Assembly: GCA_041987545.1 (NCBI GenBank)
Contig: JBHIWH010000006.1
Location: 1 to 64,000 of the forward strand
DNA length: 64,000 bases
Direction: 5' to 3'
DNA from: JAJRXR01 sp041987545
GTDB lineage: Bacteria > Planctomycetota > Phycisphaerae > Phycisphaerales > UBA1924
The translations under genes were made by a program, and so were the position numbers. Under the pieces are notes generated by a model. It did not search any database. It worked only from the letters and a program-made list of their open reading frames with translations, and was not told the origin of the DNA. Positions within the stretch are counted from its first letter, which is position 1. Every line of letters starts with the position of its first letter. Below are positions 1 through 8,549 of the stretch, in pieces.

Positions 1-200
1 GGTACCCTGTGCGTCGTGGACGATAAGGTTCGCCATCTTCGTGAAGGCGAGGAACAGGTGCTGCTCGACCTGGCCAATATGGTGATGAGCCAGATCGAAC
101 TGCAGAACCTGGTTGGCCGGGTCGATCCGGTTACTGGCCACGCCAACCAGTTCCAGCTGTTCGAGGATCTTGACGATCTGGCGAGGCGCGAGCCGGGTAG
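1..200 (+). other. Compositionally foreign segment encoding GAF-GGDEF junction; probable chimera
   Basis: Third codon positions here often carry A or T (GAA, GTT, GAT, CTT, ACT, AAT, GGT, AGT), whereas the rest of the window is nearly all G or C. The encoded peptide fits a GAF-GGDEF diguanylate cyclase of a different bacterium and stops abruptly where the secreted protein's signal peptide begins. The break is near bases 196-202. A misassembled contig end is the simplest reading; a real recombination event cannot be excluded. Confidence 0.65.
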
Positions 201-2694
201 TTCGGCGACGCTGCTCGCCATCGCCGCCACCGCGCCCGCCGCCTCCGCCCAGACCGCGTACTCGTGGGCCCTGGCCTCCGACGGGCTCTGGGACATCAGC
301 ACGAACTGGTCCCCCAGCACCGGCTTCCCGGACCTCGACGGCGACACCGCCACCCTCGGCCTCGCCGGCGCGTACACCGTCGATCTCGACCGGACTGTCG
401 ATGTGACCTCCCTCGACGTCACCAACCCGGACGCCGCCCTCGAGATCCAGGGCGCCAACCGTCTGCAGGCGTACGACCGCATCACCAACGACGGCGTCAT
501 CCTCGTCAACTCCACCGCCTCCGTCTTCGATACGTTCGTCGAGTTCAACCTCGGCGCCACCACCCCGGGCGGCGGCTACACGCTCGACGGCACGGGCCGC
601 GTCACGCTCGGCGCCGTCGCGGCCAACCCCGACGCCCGCGTCAACGCCAACGACTCCCTCTCGCTCACCCACGGCGCCTCGCACACGATCGACGGCGCCG
701 GCCAGCTCGGCGGCACGATCATCAACAACGGCCTCATCTCCGCCAACGTCCCCGCCTCCGTCGGCATCCGTATCCAGGACACCATCGATCAGTCCGGCGG
801 CGGCACGATCGACGCCGCCGACGCGGACGTCATCCTGAACTCCGCGACCATCATCGGCGGCACGATCACCACCGGCGCCGGCGCCGCCATCGTCGCCGAC
901 AACGGCGTCTCCACCCTCGACGGCTCACCCCAGATCTCCGGCACGATCAACATCCCGGGCGGCGGGCACACCATCGACCTCCTCAGCGACGCGACCGTCG
1001 ACGGCCTCATCGACATCAACAACACCGACCAGGTCTTCGGCGCGGCGCTCCGCTTCTCCGCCAACGCCACGCTCGACGGCGTCGCCGAGATCGCCATGGC
1101 GATCGTGGACGACGACACCTCCGACGCACGCATCCAGGCCGCCGACGGGTTCACCGGGACCCTCGGCCCCGACGTGGACATCCACGGCGCCGGCCGCCTC
1201 CTCGGAGACCTTGTCCTCGAGGGCTCCCTCGACGCCGACGTCCCGGGCGACGTGCTCGAGATCTTCGACACCCTCACCCTCTCGGGCTCGGCGATCGTCA
1301 GCGCCACCGGCGGCGAGATCGGGTTCAGCTCCGCGACGATCGCCAACGCCAACCTCGATTCCTCCGCCGGCGGCCGCGTCCGCACGACCAACGGCGCCAG
1401 CCTGCTCGACGGGCCCGCCACCAACGCCGGCACGCTCGCCGTCATCGGGAGCGGGCACACCATCGAGATCAACAACACACTCACCAACAACGGCGTCATC
1501 CAGATCAACCCCGACGACATGGTCTTCGGCGCCCTGCTCCGCTGCTCCGGCACGCCCGCCATCGTCGGCGCCGGCCAGATCGAGATGGCCATCGTCGTGG
1601 GCGACACCAGCGACGCACGCCTCGAGTCGGACACCGGCGTGACCACCACGTTGGGCGCGGGACAGACCATCACCGGCGCGGGGCGTCTCATCGGCGACTT
1701 CGCCTCCGACGCCCGCATCGAGGCGACCTCGCCCGACGGCCCACTCGAGATCCGGGGCCTCGTCGCCCAGGGCGCCGGCGCCGTCTGCGCCGCCGATAAC
1801 GCCGTCCTCGCCCTCGTGGACGGCTCGATCACCGGTGGCACGCTCGAGTCGTCCAACGGCGGCATCGTCTCCGCCACCACCGGCACGTCCAACGCCATCG
1901 CGGACCTGACCAACTCGGGCGACCTGGGCATCGACGGCTCGGGCGCCGTCCTCAACGCCTCGGGCACGATCGTCAACAACGGCCGCATCCTCATCAACCG
2001 CACGGGCCAGGTCTTCAACGCCTCGCTCGACCTGGCCGACGGCGCCGTCATCGCCGGCGTCGGCGAGATCAACCTCGCCTTCGCGGGCGGCTTCGACGAC
2101 GCCCGCATCCGCGTCTCCTCCGGCTCGGCCACCATCGGCGCGGGCCAGACCATCACCGGCACGGGCCGTATCCGCGACACCATCACGATCGAGGGCACGA
2201 TCGCCCCGGGCGACAGCGTTGGCGAGATCAACTGCAACGCCGGCGCGATCACCCTCGCCCCGACCGCCGTCCTGGAGATCGAGCTGCTCGCCAACGACGG
2301 CGCCTCGCACGACCGCATCACGGGCGCCGCCGACCACGTCATCGACGGCGCCCTGATCGTCTCCGAGCTGCCCGGGTACGTCCCGGTCGTCGGCGACGAG
2401 TTCGTCATCATCGACGGCGCCTCCGTCACGGGCGAGTTCAGCTCTCTGACCTTCCCGAGCACCCTGCCCAACCGCGTCTACCGCGTGTTCTACGAGACCG
2501 ACCAGGTCCTGCTCGTGCACACCTGCGAGGGGGATTTCGCCCCGCCCTACGACGTGCTCGACTTCTCCGACGTGCTCGTCTTCCTGACCGCGTTCAGCAC
2601 GGGCGACGCCCTGGCCGACCTCGCCGAGCCCTTCGGCCAGTTCGACTTCTCCGACGTCATCGCGTTCCTGACCGCCTTCGGCACGGGCTGCTGA
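1..2694 (+). CDS. Fused frame: GAF-GGDEF fragment joined to a secreted repeat protein with Cys-bounded dockerin-like tail
   Basis: The frame is open from base 1 (897 codons, no native start). Codons 1-66 read like the end of a GAF domain (GTLCVVDD) followed by the beginning of a GGDEF domain (DPVTGHANQF). From about codon 67 the text becomes the hydrophobic core of a signal peptide (LLAIAATAPAASA, cleavage likely before QTAYSW) and then a beta-rich protein. Four degenerate repeats of about 162 residues start near residues 150, 320, 483 and 646, sharing patterns such as GHTI, NNGxI, QVF and SDARI. A stretch before the tail resembles the end of autotransporter passengers (GDEFVIIDGASVTGEF). Residues about 842-897 form a two-repeat dockerin-like module (DFSDV, FLTAF) opened by Cys and ending in GC. 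Probably an envelope or extracellular protein of unknown function; its true N-terminus is missing. Confidence 0.75.
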   Translation, partial: GTLCVVDDKVRHLREGEEQVLLDLANMVMSQIELQNLVGRVDPVTGHANQFQLFEDLDDLARREPGSSATLLAIAATAPAASAQTAYSWALASDGLWDISTNWSPSTGFPDLDGDTATLGLAGAYTVDLDRTVDVTSLDVTNPDAALEIQGANRLQAYDRITNDGVILVNSTASVFDTFVEFNLGATTPGGGYTLDGTGRVTLGAVAANPDARVNANDSLSLTHGASHTIDGAGQLGGTIINNGLISANVPASVGIRIQDTIDQSGGGTIDAADADVILNSATIIGGTITTGAGAAIVADNGVSTLDGSPQISGTINIPGGGHTIDLLSDATVDGLIDINNTDQVFGAALRFSANATLDGVAEIAMAIVDDDTSDARIQAADGFTGTLGPDVDIHGAGRLLGDLVLEGSLDADVPGDVLEIFDTLTLSGSAIVSATGGEIGFSSATIANANLDSSAGGRVRTTNGASLLDGPATNAGTLAVIGSGHTIEINNTLTNNGVIQINPDDMVFGALLRCSGTPAIVGAGQIEMAIVVGDTSDARLESDTGVTTTLGAGQTITGAGRLIGDFASDARIEATSPDGPLEIRGLVAQGAGAVCAADNAVLALVDGSITGGTLESSNGGIVSATTGTSNAIADLTNSGDLGIDGSGAVLNASGTIVNNGRILINRTGQVFNASLDLADGAVIAGVGEINLAFAGGFDDARIRVSSGSATIGAGQTITGTGRIRDTITIEGTIAPGDSVGEINCNAGAITLAPTAVLEIELLANDGASHDRITGAADHVIDGALIVSELPGYVPVVGDEFVIIDGASVTGEFSSLTFPSTLPNRVYRVFYETDQVLLVHTCEGDFAPPYDVLDFSDVLVFLTAFSTGDALADLAEPFGQFDFSDVIAFLTAFGTGC

Positions 2695-2791
2695 GCCGGC
2701 CCCGCAGTTCCGAGGGTTCGCACCGATGGTCCCGGGCGGTACATTCGCCCCGTGTCGCCGCGCGCTCGCGCCGCCCCTCCCGGAGTCCCCG

Positions 2792-3622
2792 ATGAACACA
2801 CGCCCCGCCGTCGTCCTCGCGCTGCTCGGCCTCGCCGCCCCGGCCTCCCTCGCCGCCCCCGAGTTCGTCCACACGCCCTTCACCGTCCCCGAGGGCGTCG
2901 CCGGCCCGCGGCCGAGCGTCCTCTTCTTCGGGCACGTGCTCTTCGAGGACCTCGACATCATCCAGATGGGCGAGCAGGTCTCCGAGGCGACGGCCGCCTT
3001 CGAGCAGCACGCGGTCTCGCCCACCAGCGGCGCGACCGCGTCCTACACCGTCGGCCTCGAGTACGACGCGACCTCCACGTACCTGCTCGCACGCTGCTAC
3101 TCGACCGCCGACGTCGTCACCACGACAGAGGGCGAGAGTTCCGAGCTCTTCGCCTCCGCCAACGTGGACTCGCCGAACTTTACCACGCCCCGATTCACGC
3201 TCACCGAGCCCGCCCTGGTCCACGCCCGGCTCGACGCCCGGTCGTCTCTTGAGGGCACGATCAACACGAACAACACGTCCTTCTTCCTCGCCCACGGGCA
3301 CGGCCAGCCCTCGCCCTCGACGACCCTGTACCAGGCCTCCGCCCCCTCGCACGCCCAGGGAGCGTGGAGCGAGAGCATCGACGAGCTCGTCCTGCTCGAC
3401 GCGGGCGACTACTTCCTGCAGATGTACGTCGTGCACCTGGGCACCGCCGCCACGCTGGAGGGCATCGGCTTCCTCCCCGAGATGCACGCCGACGGCGAGT
3501 CCCGCGTCGAGCTGCGCATCCTCCCGGGCTGCTCGCTGGCCGACCTCGCCGAGCCGTTCGGGTCGCACGATTTCTCCGACGTCATCGCGTTCCTGGGCGC
3601 GTTCGCCGCCGGCTGCCCCTGA
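2792..3622 (+). CDS. Secreted beta-sandwich-like protein with single Cys-bounded dockerin-like repeat
   Basis: A 276-residue protein with a signal peptide at the N-terminus (MNTRPAVVLALLGLAAPASLA). ATG 2792 is preferred over an in-frame ATG 66 bases upstream because the signal peptide begins there and CGGAG lies just before it. The body is beta-rich with acidic and Ser/Thr-rich stretches, and an LDAGDYFLQMYV strand recalls similar LPxGxYxLE segments in the proteins at 43207 and 44284. Residues about 247-276 form one dockerin-like repeat (ADLAEPFG, DFSDVIAFL) opened by Cys and closed by AGCP. Substrate or ligand unknown; likely cell-surface or exported. It lies between two other proteins carrying the same tail, so this is a small cluster. 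Confidence 0.8.
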   Translation: MNTRPAVVLALLGLAAPASLAAPEFVHTPFTVPEGVAGPRPSVLFFGHVLFEDLDIIQMGEQVSEATAAFEQHAVSPTSGATASYTVGLEYDATSTYLLARCYSTADVVTTTEGESSELFASANVDSPNFTTPRFTLTEPALVHARLDARSSLEGTINTNNTSFFLAHGHGQPSPSTTLYQASAPSHAQGAWSESIDELVLLDAGDYFLQMYVVHLGTAATLEGIGFLPEMHADGESRVELRILPGCSLADLAEPFGSHDFSDVIAFLGAFAAGCP

Positions 3623-3709
3623 CGGACGGCCAAGCCCTCCCCCCAACGGACAGACCCTTGGCGTCCGGCTCGCCAGACGCTATCAATGAACACTCGCGAG
3701 GAGGGTCGC

Positions 3710-5344
3710 ATGCGCATCCGGGCGTTGTCAGTCCTTGGAGTCGTCTCGCTCGCGTCGGGCGCGTCGTGTGCTGGCGACCAGTTCCGCATCGTCGCCCAGC
3801 GCAACGCCGACGTCCCGGGCGTCCCCGGCGCGGCGTTCGCGACCATCGGCCCGCCCGTCGTCGATGACACCGGCGAGGTCTACTTCTTCGCCTCGTGGGG
3901 GATCTCCGCGGGGACCGCCGCCATCTTCAGCGCGCCCGCCGCAGCCCCATCCATCTTCCTCCGCGAGGACGGCGCCATCCCCGGCATCGCCTTCCCGCCC
4001 TACGACATCCGCCTCTTCGCCGTCTCCCCCTCGGGCATCGACTCGGGTGTCGCCGTCCTCACCCAGGCCCATCCCTCGTCCTCGTCCACCGACGCGATCA
4101 TCCATCTCGACACCGCCGGCGCAACGCTCGTGCACCTCGACGGCGAGCCCGCGCCCGCCGGCCCGGGCGACGCGTTCGTCCAGAACTCGCTGCCCGTCTC
4201 GATCAGCCGCGCGGGGCACGTCGCCTACACCGTCGGTCTCGAGAACACGCCCGGCGGCGGCGCCGACGACCGCGCGCTCTTCGTCTTCGACCCCGCCGAC
4301 GACTCGCACAGACGCCTCGTCACCGAGGGCGACCCCTTCCCCTCGGGCGGCGGGACGTTCGCCGGGATCGGCCCCTCCGGCTACTTCGACACGCCCACAG
4401 TCAACAGCTCCGGGCACGCCGCGTTCCGCGCCGACGGCGGTGTCTTCGTCTCCGCCCCGGGCGCCCCCATCGACGAGATCGTCCGCATCGGGCAGGTCAT
4501 CCTCCTGACCGACGACCCCGTGGAGGTCGCGGTCGTCAACCCGCCCCGGATCAACGACGCGGGCGACGCCGGCTTCGGGATCGACTTCGCCGGCACCGCC
4601 GCCTGGGACGCCGTCTCCGTCTGGTTCGAGGTGGGCGCCTGGGGCATCGAGGTCGGGCAGGAGGCCGATCACCCCTCGCCCGGGCCGAACACCGGCGTCT
4701 TCTCCTCGCTCAGCTCCGAGGTGCTCATCAACGCCGCGTCGGACATCGCGTTCCGCGGACGAACGTCAGAGGACGACGGCTCCACCGCGGGCGGGCTCTT
4801 CGTCTTCAAGTCCCGCGAGTCGCTCACGTCCACCGGCGTCGCCTACGAGGGCGGGCCGGCCCCGGGCGGCGGGGTGTACACCGACATCTACGACAACGTC
4901 TCCTGGGACATCAACGACGCCGGCCAGGTGCTCTTCGCCTGCCCGATGACCGACGCCGGCGGCACGCGCGAGACGCTGTTCGTCTACTCGCCAGATCGGG
5001 GCGTGCGACGCCTCCTGGCCGTGGGCGAGACCATCGCCGGGCAGACTGTGTCGAACATCAACGGGCTGAGCCCCGGCATCCACGGCGCCGGCGCGCTCAG
5101 CAACACCGGTCAGATCGCCGTCCGCGTCCGATTCGACTCGGGCGACGACGCCGTCGTCCGTACGGGCGCCTGCCCCGCCGACTTCGCCGAGCCATTCGGC
5201 TCGCTCGACTTCTCCGACGTCATCGGGTTCCTCGTCGCCTTCGGCGCGATGAGCCCCAACGCGGACCTCAGCTCGCCCTACGGCGAGCTCAACTTCGACG
5301 ACCTCATCGCGTTCCTGATCGCCTTCGGCGCCGGCTGCCCCTGA
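3710..5344 (+). CDS. Secreted repeat protein (DUF7453-like) with double Cys-bounded dockerin-like tail
   Basis: A 544-residue exported protein. ATG 3710 is chosen because GAGGAGG ends 5 bases upstream and the signal peptide (MRIRALSVLGVVSLASGASC) follows at once; an earlier ATG at 3686 would add eight polar residues. The body has several repeats in which phrases such as INDAGDAGF, VNSSGHAAF and SNTGQIAV recur, mixed with xLREDGAxPG-like phrases. This pattern is typical of planctomycete proteins that I recall being named DUF7453 or 'choice-of-anchor tandem repeat'; the family name is from memory. Residues about 488-544 carry two dockerin-like repeats (DFSDVIGFL, NFDDLIAFL) between a leading Cys and the terminal GCP. 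Function unknown, probably surface-associated. Confidence 0.8.
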   Translation: MRIRALSVLGVVSLASGASCAGDQFRIVAQRNADVPGVPGAAFATIGPPVVDDTGEVYFFASWGISAGTAAIFSAPAAAPSIFLREDGAIPGIAFPPYDIRLFAVSPSGIDSGVAVLTQAHPSSSSTDAIIHLDTAGATLVHLDGEPAPAGPGDAFVQNSLPVSISRAGHVAYTVGLENTPGGGADDRALFVFDPADDSHRRLVTEGDPFPSGGGTFAGIGPSGYFDTPTVNSSGHAAFRADGGVFVSAPGAPIDEIVRIGQVILLTDDPVEVAVVNPPRINDAGDAGFGIDFAGTAAWDAVSVWFEVGAWGIEVGQEADHPSPGPNTGVFSSLSSEVLINAASDIAFRGRTSEDDGSTAGGLFVFKSRESLTSTGVAYEGGPAPGGGVYTDIYDNVSWDINDAGQVLFACPMTDAGGTRETLFVYSPDRGVRRLLAVGETIAGQTVSNINGLSPGIHGAGALSNTGQIAVRVRFDSGDDAVVRTGACPADFAEPFGSLDFSDVIGFLVAFGAMSPNADLSSPYGELNFDDLIAFLIAFGAGCP

Positions 5345-5574
5345 TCGGGGGATGCCCAAAAGCGACACAGCAGCCCAAGGGCGTCACCTCTCTCCAGACA
5401 CGCCCCGGAGCTGCTGGTCGTGGTGCGTCCGATCGATACTTCCCCACGAGCAGGGAAGACGGCTCGGATGAGCCGCTCTCTCTCCCGACACGGACGCCGT
5501 ACCACCGTACAGACACTCCGCCGTCGGGACAACACCCTGAAAACCTGTGGGCGCGAATGTCGCGCGAAGCCCCG
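5345..5574. other. Convergent intergenic region, two small hairpins
   Basis: 230 bases between the convergent genes ending at 5344 and 5575. I see no credible gene. A perfect 6-bp hairpin with loop GGAT lies at 5460-5475 and is followed by a CT-rich run, a weak terminator candidate for the plus-strand gene. A second hairpin (GCGCGA-ATG-TCGCGC, 5551-5565) is followed on the minus strand by GGTTTT and could terminate the glycosyltransferase transcript. Confidence 0.35.
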
Positions 5575-7167
5575 CTACCCGCCGCCCCCGCGCGCCCCGG
5601 CGCCCGCGCTCAAGTAGAGGCCGAGCGTGTACTTGTGAACATCCAACCGCCCCAGCTCCGCGGCGCCGTCCCATGCTCCCGCCTCGCCGACCAGCGCCGG
5701 TTCATCACTCGCCTCGTCGAGCCTCAGGAGCATCAGAACCCCATTATCGGGGGTCCACTTTGCCCAGTTTCCCACTGTCCACACGATCCGGACATCCCCG
5801 CCCCGACCCCGACGCTCCAGCTCGCGGCGGGCCTCGGCCAGTACCTCGGGCCTGGCCTCGATCGCCCCGTCCGCGAGCAGCGTCGCCGGGGCCTCGATCC
5901 GCCCGCCGTCGATCGCCTCGGCAACCAGCTCGGCGATCCGCTCGCCCGCCTCTTGCCCGCTCGTCGCGCGCACCGACGCCTCGCGCGTCCCGATGAACAC
6001 CCACGCCCCGACGAGCAGCACCGGCGCCCACACCCACGCCCGCCCCAGCAGCATCGCCCGACCGATCGCTCGGCGCCTGGGCGTGAAGCCGCCCGCGACA
6101 CCCCGGACGACGTACGCGACGACGATCGGCGCCAGCGTCGCCGCCGGCGCGGCGTACCGCGCGTTCGCGATCCCGATCGCCGTGCACACCATCAGCGAGA
6201 GCACCCACGCGAGCGACAGGCCCAGCGCGAATGTCCGCCGCTCGCCGGCGTCGGCGTTCTGCTCGCCCTCGCGCCGCGCGTCCGGCCCCCACGCGAACAG
6301 GAGCGCCAGCGACGCGGGCAGCGCCCACGCCCAGGCCGTTGGCGCCAAAGCCAGCACGCCTAGCTCGTGCCCCGGGCGCCACAGGTGCGTGCCGTGCAGC
6401 GCGACGGGCGATGCGAGCCCGCTCGCCTCGACCGACCGCCAGACCAGGACGTACACCGCCGCGACGACGGCCGCCCCGATCGCCAGCCCCGCCCACAGCT
6501 CCGCGCGCGCCAGTGCGCGCCACCTGAGCACGCCCGCCGCGAGCACCGCCGCCCCGACCACCGGCGCCCCCGCGGGCCCCTTGGCAAGCCCCATGACCGC
6601 GATCCCGCTCGCGAGCACGAGCGCGCGCGCCATCCGCGCCCGCGCGGGCCTCGCCCCGCCCAGCACGATGCCGAGCACGGCAAGAGCCGCGACCATCGTG
6701 CCCAGGTTGTTGAGCGCCTCGATCTCCGCGCTGCGACCCGATTCCCACATCTGGGGCGAGAGCGCCATCGCCAGCCCCGCCGCCAGCCCCCAGGGCGAGC
6801 CGAACCAGCTCGTCGCCACTCGCCAGGCGCCCAACGCCATCAGCGTCGCGGCCAGCGCCGAGACCGCCCGCGCCGCCCAGACCGTCTCGCCGAAGGCCAT
6901 CGAACTGGCCGCGATCGCCCACGTCATGCCCGGCGGCTTGCGGACGTACACGGCCTCGAACATCGTCGGCGTCAGCCAATCACCCGAGTCGAGCATCTCC
7001 CAGGCCGGCACGACCCGGTGCCCCTCGCTCATCGCCAGCCCGCCTCGCCCGAGCAGGGGCCAGTAGACGGCCGCGCACACGAGCAGCACGAGCAACGCCT
7101 GGATCCAGAGTTGGCGGGTCAGGAGAGTGCGCACGCGGGCCGAGCCTACCTCGCCTGTCTCGTTCAC
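5575..7167 (-). CDS. Glycosyltransferase family 39-like membrane protein (ArnT/PMT type)
   Basis: A 530-residue polytopic membrane protein with about ten hydrophobic segments. After the first membrane span there is the acidic/aromatic loop typical of GT-C enzymes (EGHRVVPAWEMLDSGDWL, then KPPGMTW), where GT39 proteins keep catalytic acidic residues. The C-terminal ~120 residues are a soluble periplasmic domain. Such enzymes move a sugar from a polyprenyl-phosphate donor to an outer-membrane lipid, glycan or protein; the acceptor is not known here. The GTG start overlaps the TGA stop of the upstream phosphatase gene by four bases (GTGA), so the two are almost certainly co-transcribed and translationally coupled. 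Confidence 0.8.
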   Translation of the reverse strand: MNETGEVGSARVRTLLTRQLWIQALLVLLVCAAVYWPLLGRGGLAMSEGHRVVPAWEMLDSGDWLTPTMFEAVYVRKPPGMTWAIAASSMAFGETVWAARAVSALAATLMALGAWRVATSWFGSPWGLAAGLAMALSPQMWESGRSAEIEALNNLGTMVAALAVLGIVLGGARPARARMARALVLASGIAVMGLAKGPAGAPVVGAAVLAAGVLRWRALARAELWAGLAIGAAVVAAVYVLVWRSVEASGLASPVALHGTHLWRPGHELGVLALAPTAWAWALPASLALLFAWGPDARREGEQNADAGERRTFALGLSLAWVLSLMVCTAIGIANARYAAPAATLAPIVVAYVVRGVAGGFTPRRRAIGRAMLLGRAWVWAPVLLVGAWVFIGTREASVRATSGQEAGERIAELVAEAIDGGRIEAPATLLADGAIEARPEVLAEARRELERRGRGGDVRIVWTVGNWAKWTPDNGVLMLLRLDEASDEPALVGEAGAWDGAAELGRLDVHKYTLGLYLSAGAGARGGGG

Positions 7168-7844
7168 GGCCGCGCTGGCTCGGCCGACCCCTCCGGGACG
7201 GGCCCGTCATAGGGGATCACCGTGCCGTTCTGCAAGGCCTCGGCGATCGGCCCCCGCCACGTCTCGAGCATCTCACGCACGTGCGGGTTGTCCGCGGGAT
7301 CGTGCCGGTAGTCGCGCGTCTCGTCCATGGCGCTCTCGAAGGTCGCGTTCTCGGCCAGCATCCGGTAGAGCGCGACGGCGACGCCCGTCCGCTCCGAGCC
7401 CGCCGCGCAGTGCACCAGCACGGGCTGTGCCTCGGGATCCATCATGATGCGCAGCGCCCGGACGTACTGGTTGGGGTCACCCTGGCCGTCGCCGAAGAGG
7501 CGGTAGACGTGCCGCTCGACGCCCAGGGCTTGGGCCGTCAGCGCCTCGCGCCGCTCGCCCGCCGACCCCGGGTGGTGCGCGCCCAGGTCCACGATGGTGC
7601 GCACGCCGTGCTCCTCGGCGACCTTGCGGATCGCCTCGGGCGTGAGGCGCCCGGCCCGGTAGACCGCGCCCTCGTCCACGACGCCGAAGTTCTTCGGGTA
7701 GAGGTTCGGCGCCGCGTTGCCGACCCAGAACCAGACGCCCAGGGCGATCACCGCGGCGATGATCAGCGCGTTGCGGGTGAACCGGGGCCAGGACCAGGAA
7801 GATCTGTCCTCGCCGCCCGCGCCGGGTGTGGGGTCGTCGGCCAT
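7164..7844 (-). CDS. Membrane-anchored dual-specificity/tyrosine phosphatase-like protein
   Basis: A 226-residue protein. Residues about 24-45 form one membrane span (NALIIAAVIALGVWFWVG). The remainder carries the cysteine phosphatase signature HCAAGSERTG (Cys nucleophile, Arg in the P-loop) with an upstream general-acid loop candidate around FGDGQGDP. The NLYPKNFGVVDEGAVYRAG opening is typical of DSP/Siw14-like phosphatases. The substrate may be phosphotyrosine, a phosphoinositide or a lipid-linked phosphate; I cannot tell. Coupling to a GT-C glycosyltransferase suggests a role in envelope glycan or lipid-carrier chemistry. Its ATG is only 18 bases from the divergent recR start. Confidence 0.8.
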   Translation of the reverse strand: MADDPTPGAGGEDRSSWSWPRFTRNALIIAAVIALGVWFWVGNAAPNLYPKNFGVVDEGAVYRAGRLTPEAIRKVAEEHGVRTIVDLGAHHPGSAGERREALTAQALGVERHVYRLFGDGQGDPNQYVRALRIMMDPEAQPVLVHCAAGSERTGVAVALYRMLAENATFESAMDETRDYRHDPADNPHVREMLETWRGPIAEALQNGTVIPYDGPVPEGSAEPARP

Positions 7845-7850
7845 TCGGCA

Positions 7851-7856
7851 TATGAT
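7851..7856 (+). promoter_or_regulatory. -10-like hexamer TATGAT 6 bases before recR GTG
   Basis: TATGAT sits 6 bases before the GTG at 7863, and no Shine-Dalgarno sequence is present. A start site 6-7 bases after the box would fall on the start codon, giving a leaderless mRNA. No -35 match is evident. The region is shared with the divergent phosphatase gene. Confidence 0.5.
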
Positions 7857-7862
7857 TTGCAC

Positions 7863-8540
7863 GTGAGCGACCGCGAGTCCAACGCCGCCCCAAAGAGGGC
7901 GACCACGTCGGCCTACCCCGAGGCCGTGGACCGCCTGATCGCCGAGTTCTCCCGCCTGCCCGGGATCGGGAGGCGGTCGGCCGAGCGGCTCGCGTTCCAC
8001 CTGCTCAAGGCCGACACCCCGACGGCGATGAAGCTCGCCAGGGCCGTCGAGGACCTCAAGAAGACCGTCCGCCACTGCGAGCACTGCTTCACGCTCTGCG
8101 ACGACCGTCTCTGCCCGATTTGCGCCAGCCCCAAGCGGGACCGGACCAGGGTGCTGGTCGTCGAGCAGCCCAAGGACCTGATCGCCCTGGAGCAGACCGG
8201 CATGTACCGGGGCCTGTACCACGTGCTCATGGGGCGCCTCGCGCCCCTCGAGGGCGTGGGGCCCGACGCGCTGACGATCGGCCACCTGCTCGACCGCCTC
8301 GACCACCCGGAGAAGTTCGCCCCGCCCGGCGGCGACCCGACGCCGATCGAGGAGGTCATCCTGGGATTGAACCCGACGCTCGAGGGCGACGGCACCGCCC
8401 TGCACCTGGCCCAGGAGCTGGGCCGGCGGAAGGTGAACGTGTCGCGCCTGGCCCGGGGCCTGCCCACGGGCGCGCAGCTCGAGTACGCCAACACCGCCGT
8501 CCTCGCCGATGCGATCGAGGGACGCCAGAGGATGGGCTGA
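7863..8540 (+). CDS. recR: Recombination mediator protein RecR
   Basis: A 225-residue protein that matches RecR across its length (usual length about 200). It has an N-terminal helix-hairpin-helix (LPGIGRRSAERLAFHLL), a four-cysteine zinc finger (CEHCFTLCDDRLCPIC), and a Toprim domain (RVLVVEQPKDLIALEQTG, then GRLAPLEGVGPD). RecR works with RecO and RecF to load RecA onto SSB-coated single-stranded DNA at gaps. The GTG at 7863 gives a 17-residue extension ahead of the conserved start (YPEAVDRLI). rpoN begins 9 bases downstream, so the two probably share a transcript. Confidence 0.95.
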   Translation: MSDRESNAAPKRATTSAYPEAVDRLIAEFSRLPGIGRRSAERLAFHLLKADTPTAMKLARAVEDLKKTVRHCEHCFTLCDDRLCPICASPKRDRTRVLVVEQPKDLIALEQTGMYRGLYHVLMGRLAPLEGVGPDALTIGHLLDRLDHPEKFAPPGGDPTPIEEVILGLNPTLEGDGTALHLAQELGRRKVNVSRLARGLPTGAQLEYANTAVLADAIEGRQRMG

Positions 8541-8549
8541 CACGCGAGC

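Noticed and set aside
1..6. GGTACC (KpnI site) at the very first base, suggesting a cloning vector
   Set aside because: The following 200 bases encode a bacterial sensor domain, not vector sequence. The site is probably chance.
2726..2791. Upstream ATG for the 2792 gene
   Set aside because: It would place 22 Pro/Arg-rich residues ahead of a clean signal peptide.
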